A stretch of DNA of 7,224 nt from CAYVTV01 sp964454295 (GCA_964454295.1 CAYVTV010000215.1:1-7224), one strand, 5' to 3'. Shown: positions 1 through 6,642, numbered from the stretch's first letter. Program-made: numbers and translations. Notes: generated from the letters alone by a model not told the origin.

Positions 1-1079
1 TTCGATGTAGCATTATCATATTTTCCACCTACAGGATAAATTCCAACCATCGTAAAGGTGGCACGACCTGCATGATCCCTGTTTTTTCCGGTGGAACCGA
101 AATATATAGAAATAAAATCACCATTTCTGTATTCAGGACTATTTTCAGATGCGGCACCTCCGATTTTCTGATTTACAAAATAATATGGGATCCTTGGATC
201 CACAACATTAGTGAGAATAGCAGGATTTTCACCATTCATTAGTTCGTAGAACCACGGGCTTATATACATACTTATCTGACCTCCACCATACTCTGAAACA
301 AAGCAGGGATGCCTGTCATCGGGAGATGTAGATGTACCGTAAGGTACAATAAAACTTTCTGACCATTCATTTATAAGTCCGGCCGGTGTATTGAGAAGTT
401 CATCTACTTTCGCCTGGTTATACAAGGTGGTTTTTCGGATCTGTGTGTAAAGCTTTAACAGAATAGTCCGGTTTGCTTTTTTCCAATTGGTGATATTTCC
501 GTTGTAAATAATATCATCATCATCTGGTTCACGCGGATCAGTTGACTCTGTCCCTAAATCAGTATATGCCTCTTCGAGAAGAGCGATAAGATCTGCATAT
601 ATTGCAGCATCATCGTCAAAGACAGGATGTATTACACCTTTTTGAATTGCTTCAGAATATGGAATATCTCCCCACAAATCCACCATCACACTATAAAGAT
701 AAGCTTTTAGTGTTTTCCCTATACCTGCATAATAAGTATTCTCTACTTCTTCAGCAATATCTATCAGAAGCTCGATTTCTTTCATGGCATCAGCATAAAA
801 TCTGTACCAACGACCAACAACATAAGCAGAACCCTGCAGGAGATAACCGTCTTCGGGTTGACGTGTCGTCAGTTGGTGTGTATATACAGCAGAAACCCAA
901 CCGACGTATCCGAAATCATAAGATAAGATATCTGCAATATTACGCTGGATCCCCGGTAATAACTGCTGAATATTTGGTTCAGCCGGATTATTGGGATCCT
1001 TGTTTATATCCAGAAAATCTTCGCAGCCTGCAACCGCAATAAGCAAGGCGGCAAGCAAAAAGACCTTTATTTTCTTCAT
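1..1079 (-). CDS. SusD/RagB-like nutrient-binding outer-membrane lipoprotein, partial (C-terminus beyond left edge)
   Basis: This is the surface lipoprotein that caps a SusC transporter and binds its substrate. Reading from the ATG at 1079, 359 codons stay open to the window edge. Residues 1-19 form a lipoprotein signal ending in a lipobox (AVAGC, Cys19), followed by acidic EDFLD, as expected for Bacteroidetes surface-exported lipoproteins. Next comes INKDPNNP, then QQLLPGIQ, and at about 134-144 DLWGDIPYSEA, a strong SusD-family signature. The opening resembles the SusD-like_2 subgroup (Pfam PF12771), by recollection. Family members are usually about 480-550 residues, so roughly a quarter to a third is missing. 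It lies 26 bp downstream of susC on the same strand, so the two are surely co-transcribed. The substrate (glycan, peptide or other) cannot be decided. Family assignment is firm. Confidence 0.95.
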   Translation of the reverse strand, partial: MKKIKVFLLAALLIAVAGCEDFLDINKDPNNPAEPNIQQLLPGIQRNIADILSYDFGYVGWVSAVYTHQLTTRQPEDGYLLQGSAYVVGRWYRFYADAMKEIELLIDIAEEVENTYYAGIGKTLKAYLYSVMVDLWGDIPYSEAIQKGVIHPVFDDDAAIYADLIALLEEAYTDLGTESTDPREPDDDDIIYNGNITNWKKANRTILLKLYTQIRKTTLYNQAKVDELLNTPAGLINEWSESFIVPYGTSTSPDDRHPCFVSEYGGGQISMYISPWFYELMNGENPAILTNVVDPRIPYYFVNQKIGGAASENSPEYRNGDFISIYFGSTGKNRDHAGRATFTMVGIYPVGGKYDNATS

Positions 1080-1105
1080 AATAGTAAAATTTATTAATTA
1101 GTTAA

Positions 1106-4100
1106 TTAAAAGGAACACCTCAAGTTAAACCCAATTCTTCTTACTGAAGGAGCTACAGAATATTCTACACCCTGAACATTTGAACTTCCATAACCGTTAA
1201 CATCCATATCATGATTGGTATATTTTGGTATGTTCGGGCTCCAATACCACAGGTTTCTCCCCGTAACACTTATATGAACGCCTCCAAACGGTGTCCTTTG
1301 CAGGATGCTTTTTGGCAGTTCATAACCAAGTGAAACTTCTCTGAGTCTGTAAGTTGTTCCATCATAAACATTCCATTCACCGGCTGAGTTAATGGCAAAT
1401 GATTCTCCAAAATACAGATCATTAACAGTAACCTGGCTGACATTGGGAATTTTGTTACCGGAACCATCAAGCAAAGGTAATCCTGTATTTGGATCACCAT
1501 AATAACCGGGGATAATCACATTCTTTTCACGATCCTCTGTATCCTTTGTAACACCTCGTCCAAGCAGGGAAACAATAGAATTGGAATAAACATCTCCACC
1601 TTTACGATAATCGAAAAGCACACTGAGTGCAAGTCCTTTGAACTTAAAGGTATTACTGAGACTTGTCAGAAAATCAGGATTAGGATCACCGTAATAATCC
1701 TGATCTGTAGAACGGATCAAAAGACCTGTTCCCGGATCAATAAGCAGGTTCCCTTCATCATCTCTGTAGTTTACATCACCATAAAAAACACCATAAGGCT
1801 TTCCAACTGCGACAACCACATATGGATCACCGAATAATGCGCCAATGGTAGCTCTTTCAACATCGCCAAAGATAGATTTTACTTCAGACCTGTTACGGGT
1901 ATATTGTAAATACATGTTCCATTCAAAACCTGAGAAAGTTTTCACAGGATTCAGATCTAACCCAATTTCCACCCCTTTATTATTAAGTTCTCCAACATTA
2001 CTATACTGTGCAGTATAACCGGATGAAGGAGCCACGTCAATAGCAAGGATTTGATCTGTTGAAGTATTGTTATACCATGTAAAGTCCAAACCAACTTTCC
2101 CGTTTAAAAATACTAACTGAGTACCTGCTTCCAATTCACTTTTAAACTCAGGAGATAAACTCGGAGAGAATCCGGTGTTTGGTGTATACATGGATGCCTG
2201 ACCCAAAATCGGAAGGTCTAGTTCATATACATCAAAAATATAATATGGTGGTGCATCATTACCCACTTTACCCCAGCTTAAACGAAGTTTTCCCAGGTTG
2301 AAAAAATCACTTCTAATATTTTCAAAGGCTTCGGTAAAAAGAAATGATAATGAGGCAGCAGGATAAAAGTATGAATTATTATCAAGTGGCAGAGTGGATG
2401 ACCAGTCATTTCGACCAACCAGATTCAGGAAAAGATAATTATCATATCCAACAGTAAGATCTCCGAATGCACCAATTAGCCTCCTTTGAGTAATACCTCC
2501 CCCATAAGGAACTACATTAAGAGTATTATTTAAATCATAAATACCGGGGACAACTATGCTTTTTCCCTGAAATGCTTTTCTGTCGGAGCTTCTTTGGTTA
2601 ATATTATTACCCAGTAAACCTGTAACACTAATTTTTTCTCCGAAGTTATGATTTAATGTAATTATAAAGTTCGATTCGAGTTCAGTAAACTTATAATCAT
2701 CGGTAACAATTCCGCCAAGTCCTTCATAACCTCTTGAATAAAGATCAATAATCTGTTTACGGAACTGATGAAAAGTATTGGCTCCCAATTTATAGGATAA
2801 ACTCATCCAGCTTGTTACATCATAACTAAGTTGCATATTTGCTGTAATACGATCCATATCTGTAATATTCTGATTATGCTTCCAAGACCAGAGAGGATTA
2901 TCGTACTGACTTGGAGAATGAGACATAGGCTCACCATTTACAGTTTCGTATGGATCCATTATCCATGTGCGGCCTAACCAGAGGGCACGGGCAAAACCGG
3001 AAGCAGCTTCCGGAGAATCGGCCTGGTTATTTCCAAAGATACCTCCAATCTGTTTACTATTGGTATAGGCAACANNNNNNNNNNTTACTTTAAGCCCGTT
3101 CTGTAATAAAGTAGAACCACCTGCACTGACTGAGTACCTGTCGAAAGAAGAATGAGGAATGTAACCATCATTATTCATGGCTGAGGCAGTAAAATTAACA
3201 GCTGACCTTTCTGTACCTCCCTTAATATTGACTGAATTATCATATACATATCCCGTTCTGAAGAGATCCTTTACATTATTGGGCTGAGGAACATAAGGTA
3301 TCATATCTCCAAACCCAAATTCCTTATAAGCATCATTCCAGACAGGGATAGAATCCATTGAATCAAATCTGGCGCCCCAGGAACCATTGGAATTCTGGTA
3401 TTCAAAATCCACACCGTTCCCGTATGTATTTTGATATACAGGGAATTTTGCCAGTGATTCAAAGTTTATTGAACTGTTGACAGTTACTTCCATGCCTTTA
3501 TTTCCAGCAGAAGCATTTCCTGATTTTGTAGAGATAACTACCACACCGTTCATGGCCCTTGAACCATAAAGAGCCGCAGCAGCAGCACCTTTCAGAACCG
3601 ACATAGATTGAATATCATTTGGATCAAGCGTGGATATACCACTTCCGTATGCCCCACCCCCAAGATCCATATCTGTTGTTTCCACCATTGTATTACTATA
3701 AGGTATCCCGTCAACAACAAACAAAGGTTCATTATTTCCATAAAAAGAAGATGCTCCCCTTATGGTTATACGTGAAGCAGAGCCAGGCGAACCACCGGAA
3801 CTACGGATTTCCACCCCGGGAATTTTTCCCTGCAACGCTCTCAGAAGGTCGGGTTCCGATCGCTGAATGGCTTCATCAGCAGAAATATCCACCACTGAAT
3901 ACCCCAGTGCTTTCTGTTGCCTTGAAATTCCAATGGCAGTTACCACTACCTCGTCCAGCTTCAGGGCATCAACATCCAGGATCACATTAATGACTGTCTG
4001 GCCGCTAATTGCAACTTCCTGTGTTTTCATACCCACAAAGCTGTAAACCAGGGTTGTCGCAGAAGCCGGTACCGATAGCGTGTAATTACCATAAACATCA

Positions 4101-4261
4101 GTTACCGTACCAATTGTTGTACCTTTAACAACAACGGATACTCCAGGCAACGGCAGACCATCATCCGACCCGGTCACGTTACCTGTAATCTGTACACTCT
4201 GCGCCTGCAAAGCAAAGCCCACAAACGCAAAAAGTGCCAGTAAAACGGCAAATCTTTTCAT
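1106..4261 (-). CDS. SusC/RagA-family TonB-linked outer-membrane transporter
   Basis: A 1051-residue TonB-dependent transporter that imports a nutrient bound by its SusD partner, powered by the TonB-ExbBD complex. Residues 1-20 are a signal peptide ending ALQAQ. Residues about 23-97 form the carboxypeptidase-regulatory-like domain (GLPLPGVSVVVKGT, GTVTDVYGNYTL). The TonB-box-like DEVVVTAIG is at 103-111. The plug covers about 115-250, with LQGKIPGVEIR, ITIRGASS, PLFVVDGIPY and VLKGAAAAALYGSRAMNGVV. The rest is the beta-barrel, ending in SVRRIGFNLRCSF with the usual terminal aromatic. No STN signalling domain lies between signal peptide and regulatory domain, so it is not a FecA-type sigma-signalling receptor. 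The ATG at 4261 is chosen because it gives the complete signal peptide. Codons 393-396 are obscured by ten Ns. Length is normal for the family. It heads the operon, followed by susD. Confidence 0.97.
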   Translation of the reverse strand: MKRFAVLLALFAFVGFALQAQSVQITGNVTGSDDGLPLPGVSVVVKGTTIGTVTDVYGNYTLSVPASATTLVYSFVGMKTQEVAISGQTVINVILDVDALKLDEVVVTAIGISRQQKALGYSVVDISADEAIQRSEPDLLRALQGKIPGVEIRSSGGSPGSASRITIRGASSFYGNNEPLFVVDGIPYSNTMVETTDMDLGGGAYGSGISTLDPNDIQSMSVLKGAAAAALYGSRAMNGVVVISTKSGNASAGNKGMEVTVNSSINFESLAKFPVYQNTYGNGVDFEYQNSNGSWGARFDSMDSIPVWNDAYKEFGFGDMIPYVPQPNNVKDLFRTGYVYDNSVNIKGGTERSAVNFTASAMNNDGYIPHSSFDRYSVSAGGSTLLQNGLKVXXXXVAYTNSKQIGGIFGNNQADSPEAASGFARALWLGRTWIMDPYETVNGEPMSHSPSQYDNPLWSWKHNQNITDMDRITANMQLSYDVTSWMSLSYKLGANTFHQFRKQIIDLYSRGYEGLGGIVTDDYKFTELESNFIITLNHNFGEKISVTGLLGNNINQRSSDRKAFQGKSIVVPGIYDLNNTLNVVPYGGGITQRRLIGAFGDLTVGYDNYLFLNLVGRNDWSSTLPLDNNSYFYPAASLSFLFTEAFENIRSDFFNLGKLRLSWGKVGNDAPPYYIFDVYELDLPILGQASMYTPNTGFSPSLSPEFKSELEAGTQLVFLNGKVGLDFTWYNNTSTDQILAIDVAPSSGYTAQYSNVGELNNKGVEIGLDLNPVKTFSGFEWNMYLQYTRNRSEVKSIFGDVERATIGALFGDPYVVVAVGKPYGVFYGDVNYRDDEGNLLIDPGTGLLIRSTDQDYYGDPNPDFLTSLSNTFKFKGLALSVLFDYRKGGDVYSNSIVSLLGRGVTKDTEDREKNVIIPGYYGDPNTGLPLLDGSGNKIPNVSQVTVNDLYFGESFAINSAGEWNVYDGTTYRLREVSLGYELPKSILQRTPFGGVHISVTGRNLWYWSPNIPKYTNHDMDVNGYGSSNVQGVEYSVAPSVRRIGFNLRCSF
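3075..3084. other. Assembly gap (10 Ns) inside susC
   Basis: Ten undetermined bases fall in codons 393-396 of the susC gene, in an early barrel strand just before VAYTNSK. The reading frame is the same on both sides if the gap is taken as exactly 10 nt. Ten Ns may be a nominal scaffold placeholder, in which case the true length is unknown and the matching frame is either real or a one-in-three coincidence. Confidence 0.98.
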
Positions 4262-4313
4262 AGATACAAATTTTAGGTTTATAAATAGTTAATAATAAAA
4301 ATATCTTTGACTT

Positions 4314-4346
4314 CAAATGTAAAAAAAAAAACATAATAAAAAACAA
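4314..4346 (-). promoter_or_regulatory. Candidate Bacteroidetes-type promoter for the susC-susD operon
   Basis: Read on the minus strand, 4321-4314 is TACATTTG, a full match to the Bacteroidetes -7 consensus TAnnTTTG. A TTG at 4346-4344 stands 22 nt upstream, close to the expected -33 position (TTTG is the consensus; here it is CTTG). Transcription would start near 4308 and leave a leader of about 45 nt before the susC ATG. This is the only TAnnTTTG match I found in this direction in the region. No Shine-Dalgarno precedes the ATG, which is normal for the phylum. Confidence 0.55.
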
Positions 4347-4484
4347 GTCCTTATTAAATAAAGGATACAGAACAATTAAAATTTTCAAAATATATAGATA
4401 TTAGCATATAATTACAAATTGTTATGTAACTGATATTCATGTGTTTAGAAAATTAGCAATATTTATATCCCATTGAATAAAAAA

Positions 4485-4508
4485 AATATGTTTTTTAATA
4501 TGTTTTTT
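4485..4508. repeat. 12-nt perfect tandem duplication (AATATGTTTTTT x2)
   Basis: Two adjacent identical copies at 4485-4496 and 4497-4508, in the AT-rich spacer upstream of the peptidase gene. The composition is low-complexity, so this may be simple slippage. Confidence 0.85.
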
Positions 4509-4558
4509 CTGGTAATTGTTTATAATAAAGGGACAAAGGGGACAAATGTTAAATAATG

Positions 4559-4590
4559 ATTGCCCATTCTACTTTTTGTGTTTATTTTTG
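4559..4590 (+). promoter_or_regulatory. Candidate Bacteroidetes-type promoter for the S41 peptidase gene
   Basis: TATTTTTG at 4583-4590 fits the -7 consensus TAnnTTTG. ATTG at 4559-4562 sits 20 nt upstream and is a near match to the -33 TTTG. Transcription would begin near 4597, giving a leader of about 260 nt that contains the whole GGGATCAC array and the TTGTCAC array before the ATG at 4858. The region is T-rich, so a chance match is possible. Confidence 0.4.
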
Positions 4591-4617
4591 TTTATTGTGT
4601 ATGAGGGGACGGGAAGA

Positions 4618-4727
4618 GGGATCACGGGATCACGGGATTACGGGATCACGGGATCACGGGATCACGGGATTACGGGATCACGGGATCACGGGATCACGGG
4701 ATCACGGGATCACGGGATCACGGGATC
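4618..4727 (+). repeat. GGGATCAC 8-nt tandem array (13 full units plus a partial)
   Basis: Thirteen contiguous 8-nt units run from 4618 to 4721, then a 6-nt partial unit at 4722-4727. Eleven units are GGGATCAC; the units at 4634 and 4666 are GGGATTAC, placed exactly four units apart. The array contains 12 GATC sites and a GGG every 8 nt. With the preceding GGGG (4605-4608), GGG (4611-4613) and following GGG (4728-4730) there are 17 G-tracts on the plus strand, matching the four-tract G-quadruplex pattern with 5-nt loops. It lies between susC and the peptidase gene, probably in the transcribed leader of the latter. Confidence 0.97.
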
Positions 4728-4764
4728 GGGTTGGAGAATATATATTAAGATAACCGGGTTGGAG
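4727..4764 (+). repeat. 10-bp direct repeat CGGGTTGGAG flanking a 18-bp AT-rich spacer
   Basis: CGGGTTGGAG occurs at 4727-4736, directly after the GGGATCAC array, and again at 4755-4764. The sequence between is AT-rich. It links the 8-nt array to the following 7-nt array; no function is evident. Confidence 0.8.
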
Positions 4765-4772
4765 CAACTCAA

Positions 4773-4835
4773 GGATCACCCGTCACTTGTCACTTGTCAC
4801 TTGTCCCTTGTCACTCGTCCCTTGTCCCTTGTCAC
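4773..4835 (+). repeat. TTGTCAC/TTGTCCC 7-nt tandem array (8 units, plus a GGATCAC lead-in)
   Basis: Eight 7-nt units fill 4780-4835, in order CCGTCAC, TTGTCAC, TTGTCAC, TTGTCCC, TTGTCAC, TCGTCCC, TTGTCCC, TTGTCAC. The 7 nt directly before (4773-4779) are GGATCAC, a shortened form of the upstream 8-nt unit, so the two arrays seem to grade into one another. The array ends 22 nt before the peptidase ATG. Confidence 0.92.
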
Positions 4836-4857
4836 TTTACTTAAATATATTTTGAAA

Positions 4858-6249
4858 ATGAAACCGCACATAAAAGTAATAGCTCCATTCCTTAGCATGA
4901 TCAACCTGCTCGTTTTGACGGGTTTGCTTTCCTCAACTTCCTGTGAAAGAAAGGATGATGATATCGTAAGTAAGGAAATAAGGGAAGTAAATGAATGGAT
5001 ACTGGAAAATATGGAAATCGTTTACTTCTGGAATGATAAGATACCAGGAGGACTCAAACCGGGACAGGAGCCTGATCCTGAAGAGTTTTTCCACAAAATG
5101 ATCTATAATGAGGAGGATAAATGGTCGTATATTACCCCTGATCTTGATGCACTTATGGCTGATCTGGAAGGAACGCCTTTATCCACCGGAATTTCGCCTG
5201 CATTTGCAAGGTTTGGGGAAACCCAGGTTGTCCTTGTTGTTGAATACGTCTATCCCGGGTCGCCTGCCGACAAAGCCGGAGTACAAAGAGGAGACATGAT
5301 CATTACCATCAATGATCAGCAAATGAATTTAACCAATTATTATGAGCTTTTCACTCAGCCGGTCATTACAGCAGCCAAAGGGATGATTTCAGGAAATACT
5401 GTAGTTCCCACAGGAGAATCCTTCTACCTTGTTGCGGAAATTATTGAGGCCAACCCGTTAATATACCACGATATCATTGATATAAGCGGAAGTAAAACCG
5501 GATATATTGTTTACAGCAGCTTTACATCAGGGGTAAATGATAAATACATTGAAGATATTGACAATATTTTCGGGGAATTTAAAACGGAAGGGATCACGGA
5601 ACTGATCGTAGATCTTCGGTACAACCGTGGTGGCGAGATTGATGTTGCAGCGTACATTGCATCTGCAATAGCTCCCTGGTCGGTCATGAACAGTAATGAG
5701 GTGCTGGTGCAATATGTTTATAATCAGGTGCTTGATGATTACTTCAAACGACCAGGTACCGACCCCGGATACCTGGGAGAGAAATTTCCCGCAAATGAGA
5801 ATAACCTGAATTTCAACAAAGTGTATTTCCTTACCGGATGGAAAACCGCTTCTGCCAGCGAACTCATTATAATAGGATTAAAACCCTATATGAATGTGGT
5901 ACAGATAGGAGAAAGCACCTACGGGAAATACACCGCTTCATGGGTAATTACCGACACAAACAATCCTCCCCGACATAAATGGGCAATGATGCCGATAATA
6001 TTAAAATACGCCAACAAGGACGGTTTCACCGATTTCAAAAACGGGTTATCACCCGACTATAGTGTTGAAGATTTTATTTTTAACTTCAGGCCTTTCGGTG
6101 ATCCCGGAGATCCGGTTTTAGCAAAGGCTAAGGAACTTATCGGGGGAATAACCGTAAAGTCTGCACCAATTAAGCAATATGATATTACTTACACAAATCT
6201 GGAAGATAAGGATATGAGAAGGAAGAGCCGGTTGGTGGTTGGGAAATAA
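4858..6249 (+). CDS. S41-family (C-terminal processing type) serine peptidase lipoprotein
   Basis: A 463-residue endopeptidase of the S41/CtpA-Prc family, expected in the periplasm or outer membrane. Residues 1-28 form a lipoprotein signal with lipobox SSTSC (Cys29), then ERKDDD. Residues about 38-80 match the helical S41 N-terminal domain (NEWILENMEIVYFWNDKIP). A PDZ-like segment spans about 110-190, with VYPGSPADKAGVQRGDMI at 131-148. The S41 signature DLRYNRGG is at 252-259. The catalytic Ser is S332 in TASASE and the general-base Lys is K357 in GESTYGK; their 25-residue spacing equals that of S430/K455 in E. coli Prc, so the dyad is intact. The ATG at 4858 is chosen because it gives a proper signal peptide. 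The frame stays open upstream to a TTG at 4516, but that stretch only translates tandem repeats. It is divergent from susC-susD and convergent with nrfA. Its substrate is unknown. Confidence 0.95.
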   Translation: MKPHIKVIAPFLSMINLLVLTGLLSSTSCERKDDDIVSKEIREVNEWILENMEIVYFWNDKIPGGLKPGQEPDPEEFFHKMIYNEEDKWSYITPDLDALMADLEGTPLSTGISPAFARFGETQVVLVVEYVYPGSPADKAGVQRGDMIITINDQQMNLTNYYELFTQPVITAAKGMISGNTVVPTGESFYLVAEIIEANPLIYHDIIDISGSKTGYIVYSSFTSGVNDKYIEDIDNIFGEFKTEGITELIVDLRYNRGGEIDVAAYIASAIAPWSVMNSNEVLVQYVYNQVLDDYFKRPGTDPGYLGEKFPANENNLNFNKVYFLTGWKTASASELIIIGLKPYMNVVQIGESTYGKYTASWVITDTNNPPRHKWAMMPIILKYANKDGFTDFKNGLSPDYSVEDFIFNFRPFGDPGDPVLAKAKELIGGITVKSAPIKQYDITYTNLEDKDMRRKSRLVVGK

Positions 6250-6253
6250 GCAA

Positions 6254-6285
6254 GTGGTTACGTGGATGAGTGGTTATGTGGATGA
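6254..6285 (+). repeat. 16-nt tandem duplication built on an 8-nt GTGG-starting unit
   Basis: GTGGTTACGTGGATGA (6254-6269) is followed by the same 16 nt with one change (C to T) at 6270-6285. Each half contains two related 8-nt words starting GTGG, so it can be read as four 8-nt units. It begins 4 nt after the peptidase stop codon. Confidence 0.88.
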
Positions 6286-6313
6286 GTGTGCTTTGACCAG
6301 ATTCCCGACAGTG

Positions 6314-6339
6314 CCAACCAAAGCTTCAGCGAAGGTTGG
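6314..6339 (+). terminator. Hairpin downstream of the peptidase gene, possible weak terminator
   Basis: CCAAC (6314-6318) can pair with GTTGG (6335-6339), and CTTC (6324-6327) with GAAG (6331-6334) around an AGC loop, leaving a 5-nt bulge on the left arm. Only a short TTT follows, so it is at best a weak intrinsic terminator for the peptidase transcript, about 65 nt past its stop. Confidence 0.3.
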
Positions 6340-6478
6340 TTTCAGATTCCAGATTCCAAATTCCAAATTCCAGATTCAAGATTCAAGATTCAAGATTCAA
6401 GATTCAAGATTCAAGATTCAAGGTTTCAGGTTCCTGGTTCCAGGTTCCAGGTTCCAGGTTCCGGATTCCAAATTCCAG
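6339..6478 (+). repeat. RTTYCAR 7-nt tandem array (20 units)
   Basis: Exactly 140 nt divide into twenty 7-nt units. The order is GTTTCAG, ATTCCAG, ATTCCAA twice, ATTCCAG, then seven identical ATTCAAG (6374-6422), a second GTTTCAG (6423), GTTCCTG, three GTTCCAG, GTTCCGG, ATTCCAA and ATTCCAG. The homogeneous ATTCAAG and GTTCCAG blocks look like recent expansions inside an older diverged array. It lies between convergent genes and has no credible coding function. Confidence 0.96.
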
Positions 6479-6590
6479 ATTGCTTATTGCTAACCTACAG
6501 CCCGGTAACTGAGCTTGCCGAAGCTGCCGAAGCTGCCGAAGCTGCCGAAGCTGCCGAAGCTGCCGAAGCCCGGATTCCAAATTTCAGGTT
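6461..6590 (+). repeat. 21-bp imperfect direct repeat bracketing the GCTGCCGAA array
   Basis: The segment 6461-6481 (beginning CCGGATTCCAAATT) recurs at 6570-6590 with two transitions, 19 of 21 identical. Between the copies lie 88 bp that include the 9-nt array. A shorter direct repeat, AGCCCGG, at 6499-6505 and 6567-6573 brackets the 9-nt array more closely. Confidence 0.85.
6513..6567 (+). repeat. GCTGCCGAA 9-nt tandem array (5 perfect units plus a variant)
   Basis: Five identical GCTGCCGAA units occupy 6523-6567, preceded by a 10-nt variant GCTTGCCGAA at 6513-6522. At the left end AGCTT (6512-6516) and AAGCT (6521-6525) can form a small hairpin with a GCCG loop. The GC content is much higher than the surrounding sequence, and the array interrupts the 7-nt RTTYCAR repeats. 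Confidence 0.95.
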
Positions 6591-6608
6591 CCAAATTTCA
6601 GGTTTCAT
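6574..6608 (+). repeat. Second RTTYCAR 7-nt tract (5 units)
   Basis: ATTCCAA, ATTTCAG, GTTCCAA, ATTTCAG and GTTTCAT follow one another without gaps. They belong to the same family as the 20-unit array at 6339-6478 and are separated from it by the 9-nt array. Confidence 0.88.
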
Positions 6609-6642
6609 TTTTTACTGACTCTTTTCCATTTAACTCACTGCC

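Larger units (their letters stand above)
4262..4557. other. AT-rich divergent intergenic segment between susC and the peptidase gene
   Basis: About 300 bp of very AT-rich sequence without a credible gene. It holds the probable susC promoter, an 11-A run at 4321-4331, a perfect 12-nt tandem duplication (AATATGTTTTTT at 4485-4496 and 4497-4508), and two copies of GGGACAA (4530-4536, 4539-4545) that are complementary to the TTGTCCC units further downstream. No tRNA-like or other recognisable RNA structure is seen. Confidence 0.7.

Noticed and set aside
602..1042. Plus-strand open frame of 146 codons
   Set aside because: It is the antisense of the susD-like gene, which has a clear lipoprotein signal and SusD motifs on the minus strand; the plus-strand peptide resembles nothing.
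3619..3990. Plus-strand open frame of 123 codons
   Set aside because: Antisense shadow of the conserved plug-domain part of susC.
4618..4835. CRISPR array
   Set aside because: Units are 7-8 nt, directly adjacent, with no unique spacers and no cas genes.
6523..6567. Row of UUCG-type tetraloop hairpins on the minus strand (GCTTCGGC in each unit)
   Set aside because: Each would have only a 2-bp stem before mismatches, too weak to call as an RNA structure or terminator.
6499..6573. AGCCCGG direct repeats as target-site duplications of a transposable element
   Set aside because: The enclosed 61 bp consist of tandem 9-nt units with no terminal inverted repeats and no transposase, so calling it a mobile element is not justified. 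The duplication itself is kept as a finding.
6239..6618. Overlapping open frames on the plus strand giving periodic peptides (FKIQDSR-like and AEA repeats)
   Set aside because: They are translations of the 7-nt and 9-nt tandem arrays, which lack stop codons by composition. There is no conserved domain, no promoter, and the frames change meaning with each repeat family.
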